59,162 nt of DNA. It comes from an uncultured Rhodobiaceae bacterium. Its GTDB lineage: Bacteria; Pseudomonadota; Alphaproteobacteria; Rhizobiales; TMED25. The notes beneath the pieces were generated by a model. The model was not told where the DNA came from, ran no database searches, and saw only the letters and a list, made by a program, of their open reading frames with translations. The stretch spans positions 1-59,162 of the forward strand of contig CAJWEW010000008.1 in NCBI GenBank assembly GCA_913030915.1, written 5' to 3'. Position numbers and translations under genes: made by a program. Positions 29,224-38,399 of this stretch are shown piece by piece (positions within the stretch are counted from its first letter, which is position 1; every line of letters starts with the position of its first letter).

Positions 29224-29910
29224 TCAATTATTTCGGATACAATAACCAAACCCATGCACAGTATGTATTTTGCATGTGCCATGATAATTATCATTCAATA
29301 CCTTTCGTAGCCGGCTGACATGAACATCAACTGTTCTATTATCAATATCTGGCATGTTGTTCCATACAAAATCTATAATTTGGTCACGTGAAAAAACATT
29401 TTCTGGTCTGCTCATCAAAAGGGAGAGGATTTTAAACTCAGTTTTCCCAATTTTTACAATATTATCAGTAGCTTGTAGTATTTTTTTATCATTATCAATT
29501 AATAAGTCTTCATACTCAATTATAGAGGAATTTATTTCAGCGTTTGTCCGCCTTAATAATGAGTTGACTCTCGCAATCAACTCAATTGGTGAGAAAGGCT
29601 TTGTAATATAGTCATCAGCGCCTGATGATAAGCCGTGAGAGGTATCAATGTCCTCACCGCGGGCGCTCAATATAATTATTGGCAGTTTCTTGAGCTCTTT
29701 TGAAGATCTAATACGACGGCAAACTGAAATGCCTGAGGAGTTTGGCATCATCCAGTCCAAAATTACAATATCAGGTCTGTGTTCGACTATTAAATCAAAT
29801 GCCTCCTCACCGTCTCCGGCGGCAATCACATCAAAATTATTCTTTTTTAAATGAAAAGATATTAGCTCCAGTTGATTTTTTTCGTCGTCAGCTATTACTG
29901 CAAGGGGCAT
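29224..29910 (-). CDS. phoB: Phosphate regulon response regulator PhoB
   Basis: 228 residues, OmpR/PhoB class. The receiver domain has the acidic pair in IADDE, phospho-acceptor Asp52 in VILDWMMP and the switch Lys in YITKPF. It is followed by a winged-helix DNA-binding domain ending VSRLRKVLNDN...VHGFGYCI. When phosphorylated by PhoR it should bind the Pho box at 35228-35256. Last gene of the pst-pho run, 9 bases after phoU. Confidence 0.95.
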   Translation of the reverse strand: MPLAVIADDEKNQLELISFHLKKNNFDVIAAGDGEEAFDLIVEHRPDIVILDWMMPNSSGISVCRRIRSSKELKKLPIIILSARGEDIDTSHGLSSGADDYITKPFSPIELIARVNSLLRRTNAEINSSIIEYEDLLIDNDKKILQATDNIVKIGKTEFKILSLLMSRPENVFSRDQIIDFVWNNMPDIDNRTVDVHVSRLRKVLNDNYHGTCKIHTVHGFGYCIRNN

Positions 29911-29919
29911 TTTATTGCT

Positions 29920-30609
29920 TTAGAATGTTGTCATTGCCTTTGGGCGCTTGGTCTGTGGAACCGTTCCCTCAATTAAAAAATATGTCTGCTTGGCGATGGA
30001 TGTCGTGTAATCACCAACTCTTTCTAAATTTTTTGATATAAAGATTAAATGAGTTAGCATCTTTGCATCATCAGGATTCTCTGACATATAGCTCAAAATT
30101 TCTTTAAATATACTTAGGTACAGTCGATCTGTATCAATATCTGACTCCCAGATATTCATTGCCTTATCAATATTTAATTCCATATACGCGTCGAGACTTT
30201 TATGAAGGAGGTCTTGAACATGCTGCCCAAGCCCAATAATGTTTACGGGAAGACGATCAAAATTTTCTTCAGATACGATTACCTGACTTCGCCTTGCTAT
30301 ATTTTTTGAATAATCGCCAATTCTCTCAAGAATTGCGCCTACTCTGTCAGCAACCAATAAACTTCTTAGATCGTACGCAATGGGTGACCATAGTGCCAAT
30401 AATTCAAAAACTGATGAGCTGACATCAGCTGTAATCTTATCCAAACTTTTATCACGATTTATTATGGACTCAAATTTTTGTATATTTTTCTCTTTAAGGG
30501 CGGTCAAGGAGTCATCAAGCTGTGTCTCTGCAAGCGCTCCAAGCTTTGCTATTTGTTTGTTTACCTCTTTTAAACCGGTATCAAACGCTGAATTTATGTG
30601 CTCCGTCAT
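29920..30609 (-). CDS. phoU: Phosphate signalling protein PhoU
   Basis: 229 residues, all-helical, two PhoU repeats with the acidic metal-binding helices (ILERIGDYSKNIARR and NLERVGDYTTSIAKQ). It links the Pst transporter to PhoR and represses the regulon when phosphate is plentiful. 9 bases downstream of pstB. Confidence 0.96.
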   Translation of the reverse strand: MTEHINSAFDTGLKEVNKQIAKLGALAETQLDDSLTALKEKNIQKFESIINRDKSLDKITADVSSSVFELLALWSPIAYDLRSLLVADRVGAILERIGDYSKNIARRSQVIVSEENFDRLPVNIIGLGQHVQDLLHKSLDAYMELNIDKAMNIWESDIDTDRLYLSIFKEILSYMSENPDDAKMLTHLIFISKNLERVGDYTTSIAKQTYFLIEGTVPQTKRPKAMTTF

Positions 30610-30618
30610 TATTTTCTC

Positions 30619-31386
30619 CTAACCTATTCTTCCTGAGATATAAGCTTCAGTCATTTCATGTTTTGGATTTGTGAATATATTTGATGTGATGTCATATTCA
30701 ATCATTTTTCCTAGATGAAAGTATGCCGTTTTCTCTGATAAACGTGCCGCTTGTTGCATTGAATGTGTTACGATAACAATTGTATATCTCTCTTTTAGTT
30801 CATTGATTAGCTCTTCTATTACTGCAGTTGCAATTGGATCTAGGGCTGAGCATGGCTCATCCATCAATAGGATATCGGGATTTACAGCGATAGCCCTTGC
30901 AATACAAAGTCTTTGCTGTTGACCACCAGAGAGTGATAATCCAGACGCGTCAAGCCTATCCTCTACTTCGTTCCATAATCCTGCCCTTTTTAAGCTCTTC
31001 GTAACAATGTTATCTAAATCCTCATTTGATTTTGCCAAGCCGTGAATTCGAGGCCCGTAAGCAACATTGTCATAGATTGATTTCGGAAATGGATTGGGCT
31101 TTTGAAAGACCATGCCAATTCTCGCACGTAGTTCAACAATATCTGTATCTGGGGAGTTTATATCAACCTCATCAATCATGATTTTACCTTCAACCTTGCA
31201 ACCTTCTATTAGGTCATTCATGCGATTTAAGCATCGAATAAATGTTGACTTTCCACAACCAGAAGGGCCTATCAAGGCTGTAACTTCTTTCTCTTCAATT
31301 TGTAAATTTATATCATGTAGGGCTCTTTTGTTCCCATAATCAACGTTTACATTACTTGTAGTTATTTTGTACTGATTTGGAATCAT
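30619..31386 (-). CDS. pstB: Phosphate ABC transporter ATP-binding protein PstB
   Basis: 255 residues. Walker [10 protein letters not shown], PstB-specific [11 protein letters not shown], signature [14 protein letters not shown] and Walker [14 protein letters not shown]. It powers uptake of phosphate through PstAC. One base separates it from pstA. Confidence 0.98.
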   Translation of the reverse strand: MIPNQYKITTSNVNVDYGNKRALHDINLQIEEKEVTALIGPSGCGKSTFIRCLNRMNDLIEGCKVEGKIMIDEVDINSPDTDIVELRARIGMVFQKPNPFPKSIYDNVAYGPRIHGLAKSNEDLDNIVTKSLKRAGLWNEVEDRLDASGLSLSGGQQQRLCIARAIAVNPDILLMDEPCSALDPIATAVIEELINELKERYTIVIVTHSMQQAARLSEKTAYFHLGKMIEYDITSNIFTNPKHEMTEAYISGRIG

Positions 31387-31387
31387 G

Positions 31388-32647
31388 CTACCAACGTCTT
31401 TCGTATTTTTTTCTGAGTAGTATAGCTAATAAATTCATCATTATCAAAATAACAAGTAAAATTAATATTGCAGCACTAGTTAAATACTCAAATGATCTTT
31501 CAGGATTATTAGCCCACATGTATATCTGAGCTGGTAGAACAGTTGCTTTGTCCGTAATCTTTGATGGCACGTCAACAATAAATGCCATCATCCCAATCAT
31601 CAGTAATGGTGCTGTTTCACCGGCAGCTCGAGCAATACCAATTATAGTACCCGTAAGAATACCAGGTAAAGCGAGTGGGAAGACGTGATGAACAATGACT
31701 TGCATCTGTGATGCGCCCACACCATATGCTGCTTCTCTGATCGATGGGGGTATTGAAGCCATTGCAGCTCTTGTAGCAATAATTATAACAGGTAGTGTCA
31801 TCAAAGCTAATACGATGCCTCCAACAAGAGGTGCGGATCGAGGCATATTCATATAATTCAAAAAAACAGCCAAGCCTAACAGTCCGTAAACAATAGAGGG
31901 AACAGCCGCAAGATTATTAATGTTAACTTCAATTATGTCTGTAAATTTATTTTTTGGCGCAATCTCCTCAAGGTATATTGCTGCCAAAACACCAATTGGA
32001 AAACTAATAATAAGTGTCACAAACATCGTCAGTAGTGTGCCAACAATTCCACCTTTAAGCCCTGCTAACTCGGGCTCTCTACTATCACTGTTACTGAATA
32101 ATCGCCAAGATATAGTTTTCTTAATTCTATTATTGCTAATTAGTTTATCCAAATAGGATATTTGGTTATCAGAAATTGTTCTCATATCTTGCGGTAGATC
32201 CCTATCAATAATATCTTTGATCAGAAGATCAACATCATCAGATGCGGGTACATATATTATATTATTATCAGGAAGTTTATTTGGGTTATCCAAATAGAAT
32301 TTTTTAATTTCTATATACGCACCAGTGGATAAGAGCTTATTGAGTTCTTTCTTATCTTTACGTGTTTCAACATCTGGAAACATTGAATAGAATGATTTCT
32401 TTTGCAGGGAACGCCATGAGACATTTTCAGGATCTTCTTCGAATTGCAGAATCTGATCATCGTTCATCTTTACATCAATACCTATATTTATTTGCGTGAA
32501 AGCGGGTATGGATGATATTGCGATCGATGAAATCAGAGTTGCTAGTATTAGCAAAGCTAAAATTAGAGCGCTAACAGAGTAGATCTTAAATCGTTTTTCT
32601 GCGCGATACCTTTTTCTTAGACGAATCTCTGTGAAATTATCAGTCAT
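31388..32647 (-). CDS. pstA: Phosphate ABC transporter permease PstA
   Basis: 419 residues. After the first transmembrane helix (about residues 22-45) comes a long extracytoplasmic insertion (DUF3333 type, roughly residues 50-165), then the five-helix permease core with the cytoplasmic [29 protein letters not shown] coupling region. ATG 32647 is chosen because GGGAGC lies just upstream; it overlaps the end of pstC by 8 bases. Insert-bearing PstA proteins are usual in Alphaproteobacteria. Confidence 0.95.
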   Translation of the reverse strand: MTDNFTEIRLRKRYRAEKRFKIYSVSALILALLILATLISSIAISSIPAFTQINIGIDVKMNDDQILQFEEDPENVSWRSLQKKSFYSMFPDVETRKDKKELNKLLSTGAYIEIKKFYLDNPNKLPDNNIIYVPASDDVDLLIKDIIDRDLPQDMRTISDNQISYLDKLISNNRIKKTISWRLFSNSDSREPELAGLKGGIVGTLLTMFVTLIISFPIGVLAAIYLEEIAPKNKFTDIIEVNINNLAAVPSIVYGLLGLAVFLNYMNMPRSAPLVGGIVLALMTLPVIIIATRAAMASIPPSIREAAYGVGASQMQVIVHHVFPLALPGILTGTIIGIARAAGETAPLLMIGMMAFIVDVPSKITDKATVLPAQIYMWANNPERSFEYLTSAAILILLVILIMMNLLAILLRKKYERRW

Positions 32648-34028
32648 ATTGCTCCCTATATTTTCTAACGATGTATATTGATAGTACATTCAATAGGAGT
32701 GTTATTATGAATAGCGTAAAACCAAGTGCAAATGCAGCTAGTGTTTTTGCACTATCGAATTCTTGATCTCCAATTAGCAGAACAACAATTTGAACAGTCA
32801 CAGCTGTTACTGACTCGAAAGGATTGAATGTCAGATTTGCAGCAACCCCTGCAGCCATAACGACAATCATAGTTTCACCAATGGCCCTAGATAACGCTAG
32901 TAAAATTGCACTCACTATTCCTGGAAGAGCTGCAGGCAAGATTACGAGTTTAACAGTTTCCGATTGAGTTGAGCCCAAGGCGGCAGATCCTTCCCTCAAG
33001 CTCTGAGGCACAGCATTGATCACATCATCGGATAGTGATGATATCAAGGGTATGATCATAATTCCCATCACTAGTCCTGCTGCAAGGGCCGACTCTGATG
33101 ATAAGCTTAGCCCAACACTTGCACCACTATTTCGTAAAAATGGTGCAACAGTTAAGGCTGCAAAAAAACCATAAACAACTGTTGGAATTCCCGCTAGTAC
33201 TTCTAGCATTGGTTTGGCAATTGCGCGAATTTTAGGCTTTGAGTATTCTGATAGATATATAGCCGATAGCAAGCCAATTGGCACAGCTATGAACATGGCA
33301 ATGAGCGTTATTAAAATCGTACCAATAAAAATTGGTATTGCACCGAATAGCCCTTCACCGGCAACTTGATCTTCCCGAAGAGCAATTTGCGGGCTCCATT
33401 GCAGGCCAAAAAGAAAATCAGTAATTTTAATTATTTTAAAAAATTCGATTGTTTCTATGATTAAGGAAAGTACAATCCCGATCGTGGTGATTATGGCAAC
33501 GCAAGAAGCTAAAATCATCGAAAATTTTAAAATATTTTCAACTTTACTGCGTGCATTAAATCTCACTCTGATACGGTTCAGGGCAAAAAGAAAAAAACTG
33601 ACAGATACAAGAGCGCTAATTATAATTATAAAATTTGTACTGATAATGTTAGCGCTGTTGTAAAAACCTACGAATATTTCCATTTGTTCGGAGTCTACTG
33701 GTAATATGCCATCATATGCTGATATTACTTTGGATTTAAGGATATTAATTTCACCCAAGCTTAAATCAGGCAATGAGTTTTTAATTTTACTCTTTAGAAG
33801 AGAGTCGATAATATTTGGGCTCGATGCCAACCAAATAAGCGTGAGTATGATAGATGGTATGATTAAATAAAGAGATAAATATAAGCCATGATAACTGTCT
33901 CTAGAGTGTTGACTAATTTTTTGTTCATATACCCGCCTTCTGATTAATCTTTTTCCATAAAAATAGGATACAAAACTTAATCCAAGTAAAATTATAAGAT
34001 AGATTGTTAGCATACTAATTGACCACAA
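32640..34028 (-). CDS. pstC: Phosphate ABC transporter permease PstC
   Basis: 462 residues. An N-terminal extension with two to three extra transmembrane segments precedes the permease core with its coupling loop SLREGSAALGSTQSETVKLVILPAALPGIVSA. Together with PstA it forms the phosphate channel. It is separated from pstS by a gap that contains a GC-rich hairpin. Confidence 0.95.
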   Translation of the reverse strand: MWSISMLTIYLIILLGLSFVSYFYGKRLIRRRVYEQKISQHSRDSYHGLYLSLYLIIPSIILTLIWLASSPNIIDSLLKSKIKNSLPDLSLGEINILKSKVISAYDGILPVDSEQMEIFVGFYNSANIISTNFIIIISALVSVSFFLFALNRIRVRFNARSKVENILKFSMILASCVAIITTIGIVLSLIIETIEFFKIIKITDFLFGLQWSPQIALREDQVAGEGLFGAIPIFIGTILITLIAMFIAVPIGLLSAIYLSEYSKPKIRAIAKPMLEVLAGIPTVVYGFFAALTVAPFLRNSGASVGLSLSSESALAAGLVMGIMIIPLISSLSDDVINAVPQSLREGSAALGSTQSETVKLVILPAALPGIVSAILLALSRAIGETMIVVMAAGVAANLTFNPFESVTAVTVQIVVLLIGDQEFDSAKTLAAFALGFTLFIITLLLNVLSIYIVRKYREQYD

Positions 34029-34050
34029 ATATTGATCTTAAACAAAAATT

Positions 34051-34088
34051 ACCCCCGCACTTTTTTTTGTAAAAATAAGCGCGGGGGT
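34051..34088 (-). terminator. GC-rich hairpin between pstS and pstC
   Basis: ACCCCCGC (34051-34058) and GCGGGGGT (34081-34088) form an 8-bp stem that can extend into the A/T loop. It is striking in such AT-rich DNA. On the transcribed (minus) strand it follows pstS and is trailed by a short T-rich run. It is probably a partial terminator or a 3'-end stabiliser that keeps pstS expression above pstCAB. Confidence 0.7.
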
Positions 34089-34103
34089 AGATGTAAATTT
34101 TCA

Positions 34104-35156
34104 TTACATAGATAGTTTTGGCATAATCTCTGCTGCTTCACGATATATTACTCTCTCGTCTTCTGGTAGTGGAATAAGCCCCTTGTCAACAAGATAGCTA
34201 TCTTCTCCATACGCATCTTCGGATGTAAATTCTTTTGCATAGTCCTTAATACCCGGTACAACGCCGATATGCGCATGTTTCACATAAAAATAAAGCGATC
34301 TTGAAATATTATAAGAACCATCAGCAATATTCTCAAAAGTTGGTGAAATACCGTTAATATTTGCGCCCTTTAGTGTATCAGAGTTTTGATCTAGGAAGCT
34401 AAAACCAAATACGCCAACTGCGTCAGGATTTGCAACAAGCTTAGAAACCATGAGGTTATCATTTTCGCCGGCATCAATCCACTTTCCGTCTTCACGCATC
34501 CCATGAGCCACCGCTTCCCATTTCTTTTTATCAGCTTTTTTGATAGCGTTTAGGCATTCAAATGATTTAGCCCCGCCTTCCATTGCCAGTTCCACAAACG
34601 CATCACGGGTTCCAGATGTGGGGGGTGGTCCTAAGACCTCAATGCTTATATTTGGCAGTGACTCATCTATATCACTCCATTTTGTGTGCGGATTGTCTAT
34701 GAGTTTACAATCATCATTAGTAGTTTCAGAACTTGGAACTTTTGACGCAACGGCTTGAAATAGTTGACCAAGGGTCAAATTTAACTCAGCCCCTGAGTTA
34801 GAGTTAGCTACAACTATTCCGTCGTAACCAATAATAAACTCACTCATATCAATTCCATTAGCTTGACATTTATCAAACTCACTTTTCTTGATGCGCCTAG
34901 ATGAATTTGTGATATCAGGATGCTCAAACCCAATACCTGCACAGAATAATTTCATTCCGCCGCCTGAACCTGTTGACTCAATAACAGGGGTACTATTTCC
35001 AGAACCGCGACCATATTCTTCAGCAACAACTGTTGCAAAGGGAAATACCGTTGATGATCCGACAATTGAAATTGTATCACGGGCATCTACCTTACCAGTC
35101 GGAAGTAGATACAAGCCGCTAAATAATATAAATAAAAAATATTTAAAGATTTTCAT
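34104..35156 (-). CDS. pstS: Phosphate-binding periplasmic protein PstS
   Basis: 350 residues. A signal peptide (FLFILFSGLYLLPTGKVDA) is followed by the PstS fold: ISIVGSSTVFPF, IESTGSGGGMKLFCAG, DITNSSRRIKKSE and PPPTSGTRDAFVELAM, which hold the phosphate-contacting Ser/Thr/Arg/Asp residues. It delivers phosphate to PstCA. Preceded by a Pho box. Confidence 0.97.
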   Translation of the reverse strand: MKIFKYFLFILFSGLYLLPTGKVDARDTISIVGSSTVFPFATVVAEEYGRGSGNSTPVIESTGSGGGMKLFCAGIGFEHPDITNSSRRIKKSEFDKCQANGIDMSEFIIGYDGIVVANSNSGAELNLTLGQLFQAVASKVPSSETTNDDCKLIDNPHTKWSDIDESLPNISIEVLGPPPTSGTRDAFVELAMEGGAKSFECLNAIKKADKKKWEAVAHGMREDGKWIDAGENDNLMVSKLVANPDAVGVFGFSFLDQNSDTLKGANINGISPTFENIADGSYNISRSLYFYVKHAHIGVVPGIKDYAKEFTSEDAYGEDSYLVDKGLIPLPEDERVIYREAAEIMPKLSM

Positions 35157-35227
35157 TTTTCAAAAGTTCCTACAACAAGTTAATATTCAAAACTACTAAC
35201 TTTATGCTTTTTGTTTTTTAAAATATT

Positions 35228-35256
35228 GTTACGTAAATATTACAAAAATATTACAA
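35228..35256 (-). promoter_or_regulatory. Three-unit Pho box upstream of pstS
   Basis: On the minus strand three 7-base units repeat every 11 bases: TTGTAAT (35250-35256), TTGTAAT (35239-35245) and ACGTAAC (35228-35234). The first two are each followed by the spacer ATTT. This is the spacing and half-site shape of PhoB sites. It lies 72-100 bases upstream of the pstS start, between phoR and pstS. Confidence 0.85.
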
Positions 35257-35272
35257 GTTGATTTTATTTATT

Positions 35273-36283
35273 TTATCCACAGGGAAAGGATATAATAAAT
35301 TTTGTTTTCCCATTAATTTTACTTGTAATCTCCATATTTGCATTATGTCTGATTAGAATGTGTTTGACTATAGCTAAGCCAAGTCCAGTACCTCCAATGT
35401 CTCGCGACCTCGCCTTATCTACGCGATAAAATCTCTCAGTTAATCGGGGTAGGTGTTCTTCATTAATACCAGCACCGTCATTTGCAATTGTGGCCCGAAT
35501 ATATTCTTGGGTATCTACTGAATGAAGATCAATTGTTGCCACTATTGTACTCCCATCATTTGAGTATTTAATAGCATTATCAAATAGGTTATGAAATACT
35601 TCAATAATCTGGTCCGCATCACCTTTGATTCTTGGTATGTCTCCTTTGATTGTAACGTTTATCATCTTCCCAGACTCGGAGGCACGATGCTCTAGGGCAT
35701 TTTTTGCAATATTAATTTGGTCGATTACATTTACTTCATCCACAAGCTCCTTGTACATATCTATTTCAATTTTTGATAATGAAAGGAGGTCCGATATAAT
35801 TCTATTCATTCTATTGGACTCTTCTTGCATAATAGTTAGGAAGTGAGTCCTTTGATCCTTGCTTACATCCTCATTTTGTAATGTTTCGATAAATCCTGTA
35901 ATGCTGGTTAAAGGTGATCTTAATTCATGACTGACATTCGCAATGAGATCACGTCTTATATTCTGAAATTTCTCTTCCTCTGTACGATCATTGATAACAA
36001 TAATTCCTGGATTTTCATGTTTTTGATAATAGTGAAGTTGTAAATTGTGCTTCCCGATACTTGACGCATACGGAAAAGAAATATTTATTTCTTGCGATTC
36101 ATTAATTGCATCGATTACCTCACTATTTCTAATGAGATTATATATTGGTTTGCCAACAATTTTCTCTCCAAAGTAAGTGGTAGCGATTTCGTTAGCATAC
36201 ATAATATCAAATTCTGATGATGTTATTATTACCCCTTCATCCAGCTTTTCAAGCAACGATATAAATTGTTTTTCACCTAACAT
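35273..36283 (-). CDS. phoR: Phosphate regulon sensor histidine kinase PhoR, without membrane segments
   Basis: 336 residues. A PAS domain (about 10-100) is followed by HisKA with His119 in NVSHELRSPLTS and by a HATPase_c domain (FHNLFDNAIKYSNDG, GTGLGLAIVKHI). The usual N-terminal transmembrane helices of PhoR are missing: the protein starts directly with MLGEKQFISLLEKLDEGVI and nothing upstream supplies a helix before parE ends. It must be soluble or held at the membrane by PhoU/Pst. ATG 36283 is preferred over TTG 36289. Confidence 0.88.
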   Translation of the reverse strand: MLGEKQFISLLEKLDEGVIITSSEFDIMYANEIATTYFGEKIVGKPIYNLIRNSEVIDAINESQEINISFPYASSIGKHNLQLHYYQKHENPGIIVINDRTEEEKFQNIRRDLIANVSHELRSPLTSITGFIETLQNEDVSKDQRTHFLTIMQEESNRMNRIISDLLSLSKIEIDMYKELVDEVNVIDQINIAKNALEHRASESGKMINVTIKGDIPRIKGDADQIIEVFHNLFDNAIKYSNDGSTIVATIDLHSVDTQEYIRATIANDGAGINEEHLPRLTERFYRVDKARSRDIGGTGLGLAIVKHILIRHNANMEITSKINGKTKFIISFPCG

Positions 36284-36301
36284 TGACAACTTGCTTTTTT
36301 G

Positions 36302-38281
36302 TTAATTAAAGTTTGCATTTTCTTGAATGAATTTAAATCTTGCATCTGGTTTATTACCCATTAATTCATCAATCGTTTTTGCATATTGGTCTGGGGAATA
36401 GCTATCCATTGATATTTTTAATAGCTTTCTTGTCGATTTATTCATTGTTGTCTCTCTTAATTGGTTTGGAAGCATTTCACCTAAACCTTTGAAACGTGAT
36501 ATGTCGATCTTTTCGCTTTTCTTGAAGTGCTCTTTTATTATTCTTTCTCTATCTTCGTCATCAATAGCGTAGAATATTTTATTATTAGCTGATAATTTAT
36601 AAAGAGGCGGAACAGCAAGATACAAATGCCCGTTATTTATTAATTCAGGCATCTCAATATAGAAAAACGTTATCAATAATGATGCTATGTGGGCCCCATC
36701 AACATCAGCATCGGTCATTATAATAATTTTATCATACCTTAAATTTCCTTCATCGTAAGTCTGAGATGTTCCGCAGCCTAGAGCCTGAACTAAATCCTTC
36801 AGCTGCTGATTTTGGAAATATTTTTGTGCGCTACTGCTCGCAATGTTTAATATTTTACCCCGCAAGGGCAGGACGGCTTGATACTTCTTATCTCTCGCCT
36901 GTTTTGCAGATCCACCTGCTGAATCACCTTCAACGATAAATAATTCAGTATCATCGGCTTTATCTTCTAGACAATCTGCTAATTTTCCAGGAAGCCTCAG
37001 TTTTCTCAGGGCAGACTTTCGGCTTAAATCCTTCTCGTGTTTACGATTGATTCTAGTATTTGCTGTATTAATAAGAAAGCTGATTAATTTTTCTGCGTCG
37101 GTTGGATTTTCCGATAACCAGTAATCAAAGTTATCCTCGATAATTTTACTTGTCAGAGTGGTCGCATTTTTTGAACTTAATTTTTCTTTTGTTTGGCCTT
37201 GAAACTCTGGATCTGCAATAAAAATAGATAATATACCATCCATACTTTCTATTAGGTCATCCAGCGTTATGATTTTTGTGTTTCTTATACCAATTATGTC
37301 GCCGTAGCGTTTGATTGATTTGAGGATCGCGCTTTTAAAGGCATTTTCATGAGTACCTCCATTTATAGTTGGAATTGTATTACAAAAAGATTTTATTTTA
37401 TTTTTTCTATCTACTGCCCATATGATGGACCATTCAACTTTGCCAGCTGAGGATTTGGCTGATGATGATCCAGTAAAACGTGAGTTAATAATCAACTCTT
37501 TTTGGCGGGCATTTTCTTCAATGATATCAGCAATTCCATTTGGATAATAAAATTGTACTTGCTTGGAGTCAATTGTATCGCTTGCATCGGTAAAAGTTAT
37601 TTTTAAACCAGAAACAAGATAGGCTTTGGTTTTAAGTATTTCGATAAGCTCACCTGAATTAAAATCAAGTCCATCCTCGAATATCTCGTTGTCTGGCCTG
37701 AAACGAATTGAAGTCCCGTTTTGTTCTTTGGTTTTGCCTTTATACTCAAGTTTTGTCGTGGGTTTACCGCGTGCAAAATCTTGTCGATATAGTGACTTAT
37801 CGCGTACAACTTCTACAGACAAATATTCAGATAATGCATTTACTACGGATATGCCAACCCCGTGTAACCCACCTGAGGTTTTATATGAGCTATTATCAAA
37901 TTTACCCCCAGCATGGAGAGTGGTCAGGATAATTTCTAATGCTGACTTATTGGGAAACTTTGGATGCGAGTCAATTGGGATACCACGTCCGTTATCAGTT
38001 ATTACTAATTCGTTATCTACATTGCGCGTGACATTGATCGCACTTGCGTGCCCAGCAACGACCTCGTCAACCGCATTATCAATGACCTCATTAAATAGAT
38101 GATGAAGGGCTCTTGAATCTACGCCACCTATATACATTCCTGGTCTTTTTCTAACCGGCTCCAAGCCTTCTAATATTGTGATATTTTTTGCGGTGTAGTC
38201 AGCACCGTTAGTTTTTTTGGTCTTTTTAACTTTTATATTCTCTGAATTTGGTTCAGATAATTTTTCAAAAAGGTCATTCAT
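36302..38281 (-). CDS. parE: DNA topoisomerase IV subunit B
   Basis: 659 residues, GHKL ATPase/TOPRIM type II topoisomerase subunit that decatenates chromosomes with ParC. EGLEPVRKRPGMYIGG, GRGIPID and GGLHGVGISVVNAL form the ATP site. EGDSAGGSAKQARD and the DADVDGAHI triad form the TOPRIM domain. The short C-terminus without a GyrB-type insertion, and the N-terminal MNDLFEKL, favour ParE over GyrB. Confidence 0.94.
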   Translation of the reverse strand: MNDLFEKLSEPNSENIKVKKTKKTNGADYTAKNITILEGLEPVRKRPGMYIGGVDSRALHHLFNEVIDNAVDEVVAGHASAINVTRNVDNELVITDNGRGIPIDSHPKFPNKSALEIILTTLHAGGKFDNSSYKTSGGLHGVGISVVNALSEYLSVEVVRDKSLYRQDFARGKPTTKLEYKGKTKEQNGTSIRFRPDNEIFEDGLDFNSGELIEILKTKAYLVSGLKITFTDASDTIDSKQVQFYYPNGIADIIEENARQKELIINSRFTGSSSAKSSAGKVEWSIIWAVDRKNKIKSFCNTIPTINGGTHENAFKSAILKSIKRYGDIIGIRNTKIITLDDLIESMDGILSIFIADPEFQGQTKEKLSSKNATTLTSKIIEDNFDYWLSENPTDAEKLISFLINTANTRINRKHEKDLSRKSALRKLRLPGKLADCLEDKADDTELFIVEGDSAGGSAKQARDKKYQAVLPLRGKILNIASSSAQKYFQNQQLKDLVQALGCGTSQTYDEGNLRYDKIIIMTDADVDGAHIASLLITFFYIEMPELINNGHLYLAVPPLYKLSANNKIFYAIDDEDRERIIKEHFKKSEKIDISRFKGLGEMLPNQLRETTMNKSTRKLLKISMDSYSPDQYAKTIDELMGNKPDARFKFIQENANFN

Positions 38282-38333
38282 AATAGCAAAAGAAAAGAAT
38301 CAATAGATTTTTCTATTATATGAAAACTGTTGA

Positions 38334-38375
38334 ATAAAAAAAACCAAAAGTAACACATCAGTGCTACTTTTGGTT
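38334..38375 (-). terminator. Rho-independent terminator of glnBA
   Basis: Inverted repeat AACCAAAAGTA (38342-38352) / TACTTTTGGTT (38365-38375), with an inner CAC/GTG pair around the loop ATCA. On the minus strand it is followed by a run of T. It lies 25 bases past the glnA stop. Confidence 0.9.
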
Positions 38376-38399
38376 CTCTTGTTAGTAATATTTAATTAT

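Noticed and set aside
37626-38102. A 158-codon open frame opposite parE
   Set aside because: It is the antisense shadow of the strongly conserved ATPase domain of parE, with no start signals of its own.
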